Shown: positions 10,708 through 19,971 of the stretch, piece by piece
Numbering within the stretch: position 1 is the stretch's first letter
Layout of the letters: each line of letters opens with the position of its first letter
Source of the DNA: an uncultured Granulosicoccaceae bacterium
GTDB taxonomy: Bacteria; Pseudomonadota; Gammaproteobacteria; Granulosicoccales; Granulosicoccaceae
Reading direction: 5' to 3'
Length of the DNA stretch: 33,757 nucleotides
Assembly: GCA_938035125.1 (NCBI GenBank)
Contig: CALHNS010000045.1
Coordinates: forward strand, 1-33,757
Notes under the pieces: generated by a model
Database searches by the model: none
Told to the model about the DNA's origin: nothing
The model's input: only the letters and a program-made list of their open reading frames with translations
Translations under genes and position numbers: made by a program

Positions 10708-11085
10708 TCACTCGGCAGGCTTGGGGATATCCGCATCAGTTGTGGATGCCTCACCGGCAGGCGCTGCAGGCACATCATCATCAGCACTCACTGACGGCAC
10801 ATCCGCTGGCGCTTCAATAACCAGACCATCGGTAACACTGCCCGAACCGGCATCACGATTCGCCGCCATGTAAAAAAGGGCAATACTGGTTGCGAAAAAG
10901 CACACAGCCAAGATGGTGGTTGCGCGAGTGAGAAATGAGCCAGCGCCGCGAGCACCAAAAACGGTTGATGAAGCACCGCTTCCAAAAGCTGCACCCGCAT
11001 CGGCACCCTTACCGTGCTGGATTAACACCAGGCCGATAACAGCGATCGATAACGCAACGTGAATGACCAAAGCAATTGATTGCAT
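10708..11085 (-). CDS. secG: protein-export membrane protein SecG
   Basis: Small accessory subunit of the SecYEG translocon in the inner membrane; 125 residues from the ATG at 11085. Two hydrophobic helices flank the signature LIQHGKGADAGAAFGSGASS and GARGAGSFLTRAT. An upstream in-frame extension overlapping tpiA is rejected because the family starts at MQSIALVIHV. The C-terminal 45 residues form an Ala/Pro/Asp-rich, acidic tail that is longer than in E. coli SecG. It lies 16 bases after tpiA. Confidence 0.95.
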   Translation of the reverse strand: MQSIALVIHVALSIAVIGLVLIQHGKGADAGAAFGSGASSTVFGARGAGSFLTRATTILAVCFFATSIALFYMAANRDAGSGSVTDGLVIEAPADVPSVSADDDVPAAPAGEASTTDADIPKPAE

Positions 11086-11101
11086 GTTCGTATTTAATCC
11101 T

Positions 11102-11878
11102 TCAAACCGCCGCAGCGGCCCGACAAATGGCTGTAAACGAGTCAGCATCTAGCGCTGCCCCGCCGATCAAGCCGCCATCAATATCGGCCTGAGAAAAAAG
11201 ATCGGCCGCATTGTCAGGCTTGACACTGCCACCGTATAAAATTTGTACTGCTGCTGCCACATCAGCACTGTCTTTTGCAAGACGGGCTCGGATCATGGCG
11301 TGCACTTCTTGGGCTTGCTCAGGCGATGCAGTTTTGCCTGTACCAATAGCCCAAACCGGCTCATAAGCTACCACTACTTTAGTCAAAGAATCGATGCCTA
11401 TGAGGGCAAGCACCTCGCCCAGCTGCGCATGAATCACCGATTCAAGCTGACCAGCTTCGCGCTCTTCCAAGGTTTCTCCCACGCATAATATGGGCGTAAC
11501 ACCATGCTGCAAGGCTGCAGCCACCTTATCGGCCACCATTTTGTCGGTTTCACCAAAGAGTTGACGGCGCTCAGAATGACCAACAATGACGAATTCACAG
11601 CCCAAATCTTTAAGCATCGACATTGAGATTTCGCCAGTGAAAGCCCCAGAATCAGCAGAATGTGCGTTCTGGGCACCCAGTTTTACAGAAGTACTGGCCG
11701 AAGAATTAGCTAGGGTATTTGACACCGAATTTAGGTGCGCACTAACTGGGCACACAACGACGTCAATTGAAGAAAGTGTTGAGACGCCAGCGCTAACGGC
11801 TGAAGCAAGCTCCGATGCATCGGCAAGGCTGCCATGCATTTTCCAATTTCCTGCAACAAATTTTCGTCTGGACGACAA
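11102..11878 (-). CDS. tpiA: triosephosphate isomerase
   Basis: Cytosolic TIM-barrel enzyme interconverting dihydroxyacetone phosphate and glyceraldehyde 3-phosphate. Catalytic residues are visible (numbered from the GTG at 11884): Asn13/Lys15 in AGNWKMHGS, His103 in VIVGHSERRQLFGE and Glu175 in VVAYEPVWAIGTGKT, plus the phosphate-binding ILYGGSVKP and GLIGGAAL loops. The TTG at 11878 is preferred as start because GGA stands six bases upstream. The GTG at 11884 adds two residues but lies at the foot of a hairpin, against its ribosome site. Either way the enzyme is full length (about 258-260). Confidence 0.96.
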   Translation of the reverse strand: MSSRRKFVAGNWKMHGSLADASELASAVSAGVSTLSSIDVVVCPVSAHLNSVSNTLANSSASTSVKLGAQNAHSADSGAFTGEISMSMLKDLGCEFVIVGHSERRQLFGETDKMVADKVAAALQHGVTPILCVGETLEEREAGQLESVIHAQLGEVLALIGIDSLTKVVVAYEPVWAIGTGKTASPEQAQEVHAMIRARLAKDSADVAAAVQILYGGSVKPDNAADLFSQADIDGGLIGGAALDADSFTAICRAAAAV

Positions 11879-11881
11879 AGC

Positions 11882-11910
11882 CACTTCCCGATTACGTAAA
11901 CCGGGAAGTG
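11882..11910 (-). promoter_or_regulatory. hairpin sequestering the tpiA ribosome binding site
   Basis: In the minus-strand transcript CACTTCCCG pairs perfectly with CGGGAAGTG across an 11-base loop (9 bp stem). The right arm contains the purine-rich GGGAAG that is the only plausible Shine-Dalgarno for tpiA, and also the alternative GTG start. No T run follows, so translational masking or mRNA processing is more likely than termination. Confidence 0.45.
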
Positions 11911-11936
11911 TATCGTTTCAGGCGTTCGCTGTCTAT

Positions 11937-13274
11937 CTAGCCGACAGCATCGCCAACGCGTTGAGCAACCGCTTGGCAGATAGCTTCAACATCGTTCGCA
12001 CTCTTGCCTTCCACCATCACGCGAATTAGCGGCTCGGTGCCACTTGGGCGCAGAAGGATTCGACCATCGTTACCTAGCTGAGTCTCAGCCTCTTTGACAG
12101 CCGCTTGAATGTCGACGTTTTCATCGATGCTGATTTTTTCTTTGATGGGCACATTAACCAACACCTGCGGGTACAACTGCATGTTGTCGCGAAGGCGTGC
12201 CAAAGTTTCACCGGTTTCTTTCATTACAGCCAGAACCTGCAAGGCCGCCACGATGGCATCCCCTGTGGTGACTTTGTCTAAACAAATGACATGGCCTGAA
12301 TTTTCACCGCCCAAACTCCAGCTGTTGTGTTTTAGTTTTTCCATTACGTGGCGATCACCCACATTGGCACGCTCGAACGGGATGTTCATATCGGCGAACG
12401 CATGCTCTAACGCTAAGTTAGACATTAATGTGCCAACCACACCGCCTGTCATGTTGCCAGCATCGTGTCGTGCTTTTGCCAAGACATAAAGAATTTCATC
12501 TCCATCGACGATGTCACCACGATGATCCACCATGATGATTCGATCGCCATCACCGTCTAAGGCAATACCGATATCAGCACGCTCCAGCAACACATGAGCT
12601 CGCAAGTTATCCGGCGCCGTTGCACCGCAATCTTTATTGATATTCAAACCGTTTGGCTCAGCACCTACGGTAACCACTTCAGCGCCCAGCTCATCAAACA
12701 CTCGGTGCGCGATGTCGTAGCCTGCGCCGTTGGCGGTGTCTACAACGATCTTTAATCCAGTTAACAGAACACCCGTAGGGAATGTACTTTTGCAAAATTC
12801 AATGTAACGACCGCCAGCATCATCAACACGAGTGGCTCGGCCTAATTCGGCTGAATCAACCGTGGTCATTTCCTGTTGCATCATGGCTTCAATTTCAAGC
12901 TCTAGTGCATCGTCTAACTTACTGCCTTCAGTTGAAAAGAATTTAAGCCCGTTGTCGTAAAACGGGTTGTGCGATGCACTGATTACGATACCGGCTGCAG
13001 CGCGAAAGGTACGAGTTAAATAGGCAATGGCAGGCGTTGGCATGGGGCCCAACATGCGACTGTTGACGCCAGCTGATGCTAAACCCGCTTCAAGCGCTGA
13101 TTCAAACAAATAGCCAGAGATGCGCGTGTCTTTACCAATCAACACCTCACGATTGCCTTTAGAACCCAGCACTTTTCCAGCCGCCCAACCCAACTTTAAA
13201 ACCGCTTCAGCAGTCATTGGGTATTGGCCTACTCGACCTCGGATTCCATCGGTACCAAAAAATTGTCGCGACAT
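11937..13274 (-). CDS. glmM: phosphoglucosamine mutase
   Basis: Converts glucosamine-6-phosphate to glucosamine-1-phosphate, feeding UDP-GlcNAc for peptidoglycan and LPS. It has 445 residues. The N-terminus [13 protein letters not shown], the active-site phosphoserine Ser101 in [15 protein letters not shown], the metal loop DGDGDR and the C-terminal phosphate-binding [15 protein letters not shown] are all intact. It follows folP by 46 bases, the usual folP-glmM pairing. Confidence 0.97.
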   Translation of the reverse strand: MSRQFFGTDGIRGRVGQYPMTAEAVLKLGWAAGKVLGSKGNREVLIGKDTRISGYLFESALEAGLASAGVNSRMLGPMPTPAIAYLTRTFRAAAGIVISASHNPFYDNGLKFFSTEGSKLDDALELEIEAMMQQEMTTVDSAELGRATRVDDAGGRYIEFCKSTFPTGVLLTGLKIVVDTANGAGYDIAHRVFDELGAEVVTVGAEPNGLNINKDCGATAPDNLRAHVLLERADIGIALDGDGDRIIMVDHRGDIVDGDEILYVLAKARHDAGNMTGGVVGTLMSNLALEHAFADMNIPFERANVGDRHVMEKLKHNSWSLGGENSGHVICLDKVTTGDAIVAALQVLAVMKETGETLARLRDNMQLYPQVLVNVPIKEKISIDENVDIQAAVKEAETQLGNDGRILLRPSGTEPLIRVMVEGKSANDVEAICQAVAQRVGDAVG

Positions 13275-13320
13275 GTTGCAATGTCCTTAAATAATTATTG
13301 TTTACTGTGTCGAGCTGTGT

Positions 13321-14163
13321 TCATTCGGGCACATACCCTAAATCGACAGCCTGCCAAACTTTCAATGCATCAACCGTTTGTTGCACATCGTGCACTCGCA
13401 CTATACGAGCGCCGCGCTGCACACAAACCGTTGCGGCGGTAACGCTTGCAACGGTTCTATCCGCCGATGCGTTACCAAGAATTTCACCAAACAGGCGTTT
13501 TCTAGACAGCCCGATTAATACATTGGCCTGTTCGGCTAGCTCATTTATCCCCTTAACCAATTGGAGATTATGCTCAGCCGTTTTGCCAAACCCAAACCCT
13601 GGGTCCCATATAATTTGATGCTGAGGAATGCCTAAATTCATCGCACATTGGGTGCGTGCTTTTAAGAAATCCACAACCTCCCCTACTACATCCGTATAGC
13701 TAGGTGCCGCCTGCATCGTCGAAGGCGTACCTTTCATATGCATTAGGCATACCGCCAAGCCAGTTGCCGCTGCAGTTTTTGCAGCATTGGGTTCTTGCAG
13801 TGCCCTCACATCATTAATTAAGCCTGCCCCAGCATCCGCCGCTGCACTCATCACAGCCGCTTTACTGGTATCAACCGATATCACCACATCGACTTCAGCT
13901 CGCAAGGTTTCAATTACGGGAATCACCCGATCAAGCTCTTGCTGCTCACTGACTTCAGCCGCCCCAGGGCGCGTGGATTCACCACCCACATCAATCAGGT
14001 CTGCGCCTGCTTCCACCATCTGAATGGCGTGTTTGATTGCGGCATCTGGCTTATCAAACTTACCGCCATCAGAAAACGAATCTGGCGTTACATTCAAAAT
14101 GCCCATCACGCGCGCACGATCTAGAGCCAGTTGTTGCCCGCCGCATTGAAGTGTTACCGCCAT
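13321..14163 (-). CDS. folP: dihydropteroate synthase
   Basis: Condenses 6-hydroxymethyl-dihydropterin pyrophosphate with p-aminobenzoate in folate synthesis; target of sulfonamides. It has 280 residues. Family signatures are GILNVTPDSFSDGGKF (residues 21-36) and DVGGESTRPGA (58-68). Further motifs are SVDTSKAAV, a NDVRAL strand, the WDPGFGFGKT loop and the C-terminal RVHDV. The start ATG at 14163 has no strong Shine-Dalgarno. The gene lies just 19 bases past a terminator, so its transcription source is uncertain. Confidence 0.96.
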   Translation of the reverse strand: MAVTLQCGGQQLALDRARVMGILNVTPDSFSDGGKFDKPDAAIKHAIQMVEAGADLIDVGGESTRPGAAEVSEQQELDRVIPVIETLRAEVDVVISVDTSKAAVMSAAADAGAGLINDVRALQEPNAAKTAAATGLAVCLMHMKGTPSTMQAAPSYTDVVGEVVDFLKARTQCAMNLGIPQHQIIWDPGFGFGKTAEHNLQLVKGINELAEQANVLIGLSRKRLFGEILGNASADRTVASVTAATVCVQRGARIVRVHDVQQTVDALKVWQAVDLGYVPE

Positions 14164-14182
14164 AGGGGTAGATCATAGGCTT

Positions 14183-14218
14183 CCCACAAAAGAAAAAGGG
14201 CTGCAAATGCAGCCCTTT
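14183..14218 (-). terminator. intrinsic terminator downstream of ftsH, upstream of folP
   Basis: On the minus strand an 11-base inverted repeat, AAAGGGCTGCA with TGCAGCCCTTT, is followed by TTTTTCTTTT. This is a strong rho-independent terminator for the ftsH transcript. Confidence 0.85.
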
Positions 14219-14309
14219 ACCAAATTTTACCGCTTTGACACAACCAAAACTAACCGTTAGTTGCATTACTGCGGGTATATATCGCTAGAAAACTAACGAT
14301 CTATGGGAT

Positions 14310-14331
14310 AAAAACCCTAGTGCAAACTAGG
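14310..14331 (-). terminator. weaker terminator overlapping the ftsH stop codon
   Basis: Minus-strand stem CCTAGT/ACTAGG with loop TTGC, followed by G and then TTTTT. The ftsH stop codon TAG lies in the right arm. The stem is only 6 bp, so termination would be partial; the stronger terminator follows about 90 bases later. Confidence 0.5.
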
Positions 14332-16269
14332 AGCCCCATCGTCTACCGACGCATCATCTTCTTCTGAATCGTCGCTGGATTCTTCTTTAGATTCTTTTTT
14401 GCCGGACGGGCCTGAACCCAATGGAGAACCACCATCATCACCGCCCCAATCAGCAGGAGGACCCGGCTCTTCACGGCGCATCAAACGCTCAACCTGACCG
14501 GCATCAATGGTCTCGTATTTCATTAACGCATCGGTCATGGCGTGCAAAATGTCCATGTTGTCTTTTAAGATTTGCTCAGCGCGGTTGTAATTGCGATCGA
14601 TGATTTTTCGGATCTCGCCATCGATGGACATAACCGTTTCAGCCGACATCGGGTTCTGTTTCGATTGTCCTTTGCCTAGAAACACCTCACCCTCTTCTTC
14701 AGAGTAAGCCAATGGCCCAAGCTCATCAGACAAACCCCATTTGGTTACCATGTTACGAGCAATTTCAGTGGCTCTCTCGATATCGCTTGAAGCACCCGTT
14801 GTGACGTTTTCTGCGCCAAAAATAAGCTCTTCGGCCAATCGACCACCGTACAAGCTGGAGATTCGAGATTCCAATTCGATTTTACTTTGGCTGTATCGAT
14901 CGTCTTCTGGTAAGTACATCGTGACACCCAACGCACGGCCGCGTGGAATGATGGTGACTTTATAAACAGGGTCGTGCTTAGGCACTAGGTGCCCCACAAT
15001 GGCATGCCCTGCTTCATGGTAGGCGGTGAGTTTTTTCTCATATTCACTCATCGCCATGGACTTTCTCTCAGCGCCCATCATGATTTTATCTTTGGCGCGT
15101 TCGAAGTGCCCCATATCCACCGACCGATCGTTATCACGAGCTGCAAACAACGCAGCCTCGTTAACAAGGTTGGCAAGATCGGCCCCAGAAAAACCTGGAG
15201 AACCACGAGCGATCAAATCGGGACGCACATCATCAGCGATTGGCACCTTAGCCATGTGCACGCGAAGAATTTGTTCACGGCCTCGAACGTCTGGCAAGGG
15301 CACAACCACCTGACGGTCGAATCGACCAGGTCGCAGCAGCGCAGGATCAAGCACATCAGGTCGGTTGGTGGCAGCGATAACAATGACGCCGTCGTTGCCT
15401 TCAAACCCATCCATTTCAACCAGCAATTGGTTCAGCGTTTGTTCACGTTCATCGTGACCACCACCTAAACCTGCACCACGATGACGACCCACTGCATCAA
15501 TTTCATCAATAAAGATGATGCAAGGAGAATGCTTTTTTGCTTGATCGAACATGTCGCGAACGCGAGACGCACCCACACCAACAAACATTTCGACAAAGTC
15601 AGAACCTGAAATGGTGAAGAACGGCACCTTGGCTTCACCCGCGATGGCTTTTGCCAACAAGGTTTTACCCGTACCAGGTGAACCCACCATCAATACACCG
15701 CGTGGAATTTTACCGCCAAGCTTTTGAAATTTGCCAGGATCACGCAGGAATTCAACCAATTCAGACACTTCATCTTTCGCCTCTTCCACACCGGCAACGT
15801 CTGCGAAAGTGACTTTAACTTGATCTTCTGAGAGCAGCCGGGCTTTTGATTTACCAAAGGACATTGCCCCGCGCCCCGAACCACCGCCTTGCATTTGACG
15901 CATTAGGAAGAACCACAAACCAATGATAAGAATCATCGGGAACCAGCTGAGCAGAACGCTGAACAGCATGTTCGGGTTTTCAGGTGGCGCGCTATCGAAT
16001 TCGATACCAGCGGCTTGCAGCTCACCGATAACCGCGCTGTTGTCGGATTCTGGGCTGATGGTGGTGAAGGTTGCCCCATCACGCACACCGGTGATTTGCT
16101 CGTCGTCAAAGCGCACACGGGTAACAGAACCGCGTTCCACCGACTCTAGAAAATCAGAGTACATAATGGTGTTACCGGCCTGGCGCTGACTGCCGAGGTT
16201 GTTAAACACCGTCATGAGAATGAGGGCAATGACTACCCACAGCAGCACGTTCTTAAATAAGTCGCTCAA
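14317..16269 (-). CDS. ftsH: ATP-dependent zinc metalloprotease FtsH
   Basis: Membrane-anchored hexameric AAA+ protease for quality control of membrane and regulatory proteins. It has 650 residues: helix 1 at 7-24, periplasmic domain, helix 2 at 101-122, AAA domain with Walker A GSPGTGKT (196-203), Walker B IIFIDEID (251-258) and the second region of homology RPGRFDR (313-319). The zinc site is HEAGH (418-422) with third ligand Asp496. The C-terminal 50 residues are acidic and Ser/Asp/Glu-rich. Translation starts at a TTG supported by GAGG six bases upstream; no in-frame ATG fits the N-terminal helix. rlmE lies 86 bases upstream. Confidence 0.98.
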   Translation of the reverse strand: MSDLFKNVLLWVVIALILMTVFNNLGSQRQAGNTIMYSDFLESVERGSVTRVRFDDEQITGVRDGATFTTISPESDNSAVIGELQAAGIEFDSAPPENPNMLFSVLLSWFPMILIIGLWFFLMRQMQGGGSGRGAMSFGKSKARLLSEDQVKVTFADVAGVEEAKDEVSELVEFLRDPGKFQKLGGKIPRGVLMVGSPGTGKTLLAKAIAGEAKVPFFTISGSDFVEMFVGVGASRVRDMFDQAKKHSPCIIFIDEIDAVGRHRGAGLGGGHDEREQTLNQLLVEMDGFEGNDGVIVIAATNRPDVLDPALLRPGRFDRQVVVPLPDVRGREQILRVHMAKVPIADDVRPDLIARGSPGFSGADLANLVNEAALFAARDNDRSVDMGHFERAKDKIMMGAERKSMAMSEYEKKLTAYHEAGHAIVGHLVPKHDPVYKVTIIPRGRALGVTMYLPEDDRYSQSKIELESRISSLYGGRLAEELIFGAENVTTGASSDIERATEIARNMVTKWGLSDELGPLAYSEEEGEVFLGKGQSKQNPMSAETVMSIDGEIRKIIDRNYNRAEQILKDNMDILHAMTDALMKYETIDAGQVERLMRREEPGPPADWGGDDGGSPLGSGPSGKKESKEESSDDSEEDDASVDDGAPSLH

Positions 16270-16284
16270 GGTCTACCTCTCGAT

Positions 16285-16305
16285 GGTTTGCGCAGATCGC
16301 AAACC
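16285..16305 (-). promoter_or_regulatory. hairpin in the ftsH leader next to its ribosome site
   Basis: Perfect 8-bp stem GGTTTGCG / CGCAAACC with a 5-base loop, ending 15 bases before the ftsH TTG and directly abutting the GAGAGG ribosome site. There is no T run. It is a candidate for control of ftsH translation or for mRNA stability after rlmE. Confidence 0.4.
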
Positions 16306-16355
16306 GGGTCGCGTTAATTCGCAGCTTAACTGCCATACAAAGGAGCTTTGGAACA

Positions 16356-16976
16356 CTATATCAAGTTCCTTGCCACCACATAGATTTCGCGGCTGCGAGC
16401 CCGCGATGCCTGGGGTTTTCGTAATTTGACGTTCTTAAAACGTTTTCTAAGGTCTTGGACGTAACTATCGAATCCCGCCCCCTGAAATAGTTTTACGGCG
16501 TAGGCGCCATTTGGTTTCAACACTCCGACACTCATTTCCAAAGCCAGTTCGGCCAAGGCCATGACTCGGGCTTGATCAGTAGCCGCCACCCCACTGATAT
16601 TGGGCGCCATATCGGATAAAACAAGGTCAGCACCCGGAGAAACCGCCTGAAAAATGTCATCGGCCACCGATTGCTCGTGAAAATCTCCTTGAATGAACTG
16701 CACACCGGGCAGACCGTCCATCGGCAAGATGTCGGAAGCGACGATTCGACCGCGGCCACCAATCTTCTCGGAGATAACTTGCGTCCAGCCACCAGGAGCC
16801 GCTCCTAGCTCCAAAACTGTCATGCCTGGCCGCATTAAATCGTCCTTTTCATCCAGTTGCAACAGCTTATAAGCCGCACGCGATCGATAACCCGACGCTT
16901 GAGCCTGCTTAACGTGCTGATCAGAGACGTGCTCCTGCATCCAACGATTACTACTTTTTGATCGATTCCCTGCCAT
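16356..16976 (-). CDS. rlmE: 23S rRNA (uridine-2'-O)-methyltransferase RlmE (FtsJ/RrmJ)
   Basis: SAM-dependent 2'-O-methyltransferase acting on U2552 of 23S rRNA in the large subunit. It has 206 residues. The SAM loop is VLELGAAPGGWTQV (54-67), and the catalytic K-D-K-E set is seen as Lys37 (SRAAYKL), Asp122 (LSDMAPNISG), Lys162 (AVKLFQG) and Glu197 (REIYVV). It is divergent from yhbY with 57 bases between, and upstream of ftsH, the classic rlmE-ftsH order. Confidence 0.97.
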   Translation of the reverse strand: MAGNRSKSSNRWMQEHVSDQHVKQAQASGYRSRAAYKLLQLDEKDDLMRPGMTVLELGAAPGGWTQVISEKIGGRGRIVASDILPMDGLPGVQFIQGDFHEQSVADDIFQAVSPGADLVLSDMAPNISGVAATDQARVMALAELALEMSVGVLKPNGAYAVKLFQGAGFDSYVQDLRKRFKNVKLRKPQASRARSREIYVVARNLI

Positions 16977-17033
16977 GGCCTCAGGCGCTGCCCTTATACT
17001 CCGTGCTTCATTTACTAAGTGTAGTCGTCGCCC
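16977..17033. promoter_or_regulatory. rlmE/yhbY divergent intergenic region
   Basis: The 57 bases must hold promoters in both directions. On the plus strand TATACT at 16995-17000 resembles a -10 element, and the overlapping minus-strand TATAAG can serve rlmE. No good -35 hexamers are seen. Weak motif evidence only. Confidence 0.3.
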
Positions 17034-17372
17034 GTGGCAAATCCCCCCTTAACCAATCAACAAATTCGTAGCTTGAAATCACAAGCGCATGCGCTTAAAC
17101 CGGTTGTTCGGGTGGGGCAGCACGGCATGAGCGATGCGGTTTTGGCCGAATTGGATGGCGCGCTAGATCATCACGAATTGCTGAAAGTAAAAGTCAGTAC
17201 TGGGGACAGAGATGAGCGTAACGCCCTTATTGTAACCATGCTGGAGAAGTCTTCGGCCACCATGATCCAACGAATTGGCAATATGGTGGTGTTGTATCGA
17301 AAAAAACCTGCAGACGCTCACAAAGCAAAAAAACGGGCTACGCCGGGCCGGGCTCGTTCAACAAAACGGTAA
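17034..17372 (+). CDS. yhbY: YhbY/CRM-domain ribosome-assembly RNA-binding protein
   Basis: Small RNA-binding protein of the CRS1/YhbY (CRM) family, associated with pre-50S particles. It has 112 residues from a GTG start; no in-frame ATG fits. The domain is LKSQAHALKPVVRVGQHG, with the GxxG-type loop GQHG, then LDGALDHHELLKVKV and the terminal VVLYRKK strand. A basic tail of about 20 residues (KAKKRATPGRARSTKR) is longer than in E. coli. Its 3' end overlaps the sensor kinase gene on the other strand by 35 bases. Confidence 0.95.
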   Translation: MANPPLTNQQIRSLKSQAHALKPVVRVGQHGMSDAVLAELDGALDHHELLKVKVSTGDRDERNALIVTMLEKSSATMIQRIGNMVVLYRKKPADAHKAKKRATPGRARSTKR

Positions 17373-18678
17373 CCCTTAAGCCGCCTAATCGGCTGGATCG
17401 CGAAAATTCCAGGTTACCTTGATAGGTGTTCACGATGTCTTTAACGATAGACAACCCCAACCCATGCCCGGCAACCGACTCATCCAATCGCGCGCCTCGT
17501 TCGGTCAGCTGACGTAATTGCGCAGCCGACACACCAGGGCCATCATCTTCAACTTCCAATCGAATGCCGTCCACATGGCGCACCGTCAGAATCACCACAG
17601 ATTCTGCCCACTTCACCGCGTTATCTAATAAGTTACCAATCAGTTCCAACATATCTTGGCGATCATGGGGCCAAACCACATCGGTTGGAATGTTGTAGCG
17701 AATGTCTATGTGCTTATCGCTGTACACCTGTTGCAGTAAGCCGCACAAAGCGGGCAATTCATCGCTTAAGTTCAGCCGCTGGGATGCGCTGCCGCGACCT
17801 GCCAAACGCGCACGGGTGAGTTCACTGTCAATAAGCTGCGCTATTCGCTCCGCATGCTGACTGCCCTCCCCACCTCGCATCAATAAATTTAACGGCCCTT
17901 TGAGCGCGTGCGCTAAATTACCGGCTGCATTTCTGGACTGACGTAAGCGCTGTTCAAAACGCACCAGTAACCGATTGAATTCTTGCACCAGCGGTGCGAT
18001 TTCACTGGGTACTTGTTCTGATACCGCTTTTATTTCACCGCGCTCTACGCGGCGTAAATCTTCACGTAAGGCATCAACCGGTGCCAAGAGATGGCGAACT
18101 ATCATGCTTTGAACGGCCAACAACGCAAGCAGCAACACAAAGGACAACAGCGCAAAGAACATCCGAAACGCTTGCCAACGTTTCTCAATGGCGCTGATGT
18201 CTTCAGCCACGGTGACAGTAACCGGTGCGCCACCTGCTTGAAACCCACCTCGCCACAGCAAAAGCGGCTCGTTGTTCGGCCCTCTATCGGATAAGCGTTG
18301 CTGTACACCCGGCTCAAGAGGTGAATCGGGCAACGGGAATTCCCAACTTGAGCGAGAAACAATGGCGCGTTGATTGGGGCTGTCCATTCGGTAGTAACGC
18401 CCCGACAACGGTATATCGTATGCCGTGTTTCCTGCTAGGTGGTTTTGCAGTAATGGGCCGTGTAAAAAGGATGATCGTTGCTGCACCAACGCATGACCTT
18501 CTTTTGCAAGGCGCGCGTGTACGCTACTTTCAGCTAACAGCCTTGATGTGAGTGTGCCGCCCCACCAAAAGATAAACACCAACACTAAAAAGCTTACCAC
18601 CAAGCCAGTTTGCAAACTGCGCTCAAGTGATCTTGATGCGGTAGGTGAAACAGAGAAAGTGGCATGCGGGCTTGGCAC
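17338..18678 (-). CDS. two-component sensor histidine kinase
   Basis: Inner-membrane sensor kinase of the PhoQ/QseC-like class, 446 residues. Helix 1 about 24-41, a periplasmic sensor region 45-170 of no recognised family, helix 2 about 171-193, HAMP 195-245, phosphorylated His257 in AAGNLAHALKGPL, N-box Asn353 in LIGNLLDNAVKW, G1 box DDGPGVS (378-384) and G2 box GHGLGLSIV. All catalytic elements are present, so it should be active. GTG start at 18678, 19 bases after the response regulator stop; the two form an operon. The signal sensed cannot be read from the sequence. Confidence 0.93.
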   Translation of the reverse strand: MPSPHATFSVSPTASRSLERSLQTGLVVSFLVLVFIFWWGGTLTSRLLAESSVHARLAKEGHALVQQRSSFLHGPLLQNHLAGNTAYDIPLSGRYYRMDSPNQRAIVSRSSWEFPLPDSPLEPGVQQRLSDRGPNNEPLLLWRGGFQAGGAPVTVTVAEDISAIEKRWQAFRMFFALLSFVLLLALLAVQSMIVRHLLAPVDALREDLRRVERGEIKAVSEQVPSEIAPLVQEFNRLLVRFEQRLRQSRNAAGNLAHALKGPLNLLMRGGEGSQHAERIAQLIDSELTRARLAGRGSASQRLNLSDELPALCGLLQQVYSDKHIDIRYNIPTDVVWPHDRQDMLELIGNLLDNAVKWAESVVILTVRHVDGIRLEVEDDGPGVSAAQLRQLTERGARLDESVAGHGLGLSIVKDIVNTYQGNLEFSRSSRLGGLRVTVLLNEPGPA

Positions 18679-18697
18679 GGAGAATTTCGTCTAGCAA

Positions 18698-19366
18698 TCA
18701 GCGCAGCGGATCATTAAAAACATAACCCTGACCGCGCTTGGTCACTATCATATGAGCGCCTATCTTTTCTCGTAGGCGTCGCACGTATACTTCAATTAAA
18801 TTACTGTCGCGCTCCGAATTTTGATCGTAAACATGATCGGATAAATTCGTTTTCGATAGTATTTTGCCTGTGTTCAGCATCATGTATCGCAGCAGGCGAA
18901 ATTCTGTGCCGGTGAGTTCGTGCGGTGCATCCTCACCCACCTGCACTTGCTGCAAATCTTCATCGAGGCGAACCGTTGCGGTTTCCAATGCGTTGCCACT
19001 ACGACCATGTTCTCGATTGATCAGCGCTCGTAGTCGCGCGATCAGTTCTTCTATATGAAAGGGCTTACCTAAGTAGTCATCCGCACCCGCTTTAAACCCA
19101 TCAACCCGTTCAAACCATTGATCGCGTGCGGTTAGCACAATCACAGGAACCCGATTATTGTTTTCCCGCCAAGATTTCAACACCTCAATTCCTGAACGAC
19201 CAGGTAGGCCCAAATCTAGAATGACCGCATCATAGGGCTCGTGACTGCCCAGATGCTCGCCGTCGATGCCGTTATCGGCCAGATCCACAGCAAAACCTGC
19301 CCGCGCAAGATCGGCGCGAGTCATGGACGCTAATTCAGGATCATCTTCTACCAACAGGAGCCGCAT
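18698..19366 (-). CDS. OmpR/PhoP-family response regulator
   Basis: Cytosolic transcription regulator paired with the downstream kinase. It has 222 residues from ATG at 19366; upstream in-frame residues (MVEQRTASAILRA) do not fit the receiver fold. Receiver domain: acidic pair in LLVEDDPEL, phosphoacceptor Asp51 in DAVILDLGLPG, Thr in PVIVLTARD and Lys in DDYLGKPFHIEEL. The C-terminal winged helix contains LTGTEFRLLRYMM and the recognition helix SNLIEVYVRRLREKIG. Close relatives are PhoP/QseB-type regulators; the regulon is unknown. Confidence 0.94.
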   Translation of the reverse strand: MRLLLVEDDPELASMTRADLARAGFAVDLADNGIDGEHLGSHEPYDAVILDLGLPGRSGIEVLKSWRENNNRVPVIVLTARDQWFERVDGFKAGADDYLGKPFHIEELIARLRALINREHGRSGNALETATVRLDEDLQQVQVGEDAPHELTGTEFRLLRYMMLNTGKILSKTNLSDHVYDQNSERDSNLIEVYVRRLREKIGAHMIVTKRGQGYVFNDPLR

Positions 19367-19504
19367 GGCGCGAAGTATAGCGCTAGCGGTGCGCTGCTCA
19401 ACCAAAGATCGCGGATTTCCATAGATTTAATGGTGGTAATTTACTGTCAATTTGATAGGCTTAAATTAATTCAACACGCACCGGCACAGCAGCTTGTACT
19501 CGTT

Positions 19505-19915
19505 ATGGCCAAAAATTTAAATTTTCATTTTGACAATCATGGGATTCCTCGCGCGCGCGGCAAGCAAAGCGAGCGACTGCTCATGAGCTTTCTAGAATCC
19601 GATGTGCAAGGCAGTGAGTTCATCTGTCACGATTTGATGAACGATATCACCGCAGTGGAAGAAGGCTCGGTTGACTCTAGAGAATTCATTGGCAACGCCT
19701 TCTGTGTGAACATCACGCCCGAAGGGGTAACCATTGTCAGTAACGTCGACGATGCGGCCGAACCTGAACCCACAGCCCAATCTGATGCCCACACCAATTC
19801 AGGGATAGAAAGCGAATATAAAACCTCTCTTAAGCATTTCAGTGAAGTTTTGGCCGACTGGGAAGCCTTTATTTTGGACGAAGAAGACCCAATCGACGAT
19901 TCACTGCATGTCTAA
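19505..19915 (+). CDS. YacL-like (UPF0231) hypothetical protein
   Basis: A 136-residue soluble, acidic protein. The pattern resembles the YacL/UPF0231 family: an N-terminal strand NLNFHFDNHGIPRARG, a central helical part, the strand pair GNAFCVNITPEGVTIVSN and a final helix with DWEAFI. The match is by general layout, not by a diagnostic motif, so the assignment is tentative. A linker rich in Glu/Pro/Ala (AAEPEPTAQSDA) separates the last helix. The ATG at 19505 is preferred over an ATG at 19430, because the earlier residues do not resemble the family, though no clear Shine-Dalgarno precedes it. Divergent from the response regulator. Confidence 0.7.
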   Translation: MAKNLNFHFDNHGIPRARGKQSERLLMSFLESDVQGSEFICHDLMNDITAVEEGSVDSREFIGNAFCVNITPEGVTIVSNVDDAAEPEPTAQSDAHTNSGIESEYKTSLKHFSEVLADWEAFILDEEDPIDDSLHV

Positions 19916-19971
19916 CGCCTAGGATTTGGTAGGCTTGCCAGCACAATCACCGTTTTGAGCCAAATTCTCAC

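Noticed and set aside
14989-15468. 159-codon frame on the plus strand
   Set aside because: Antisense to the FtsH AAA domain, which is highly conserved and clearly coding on the other strand.
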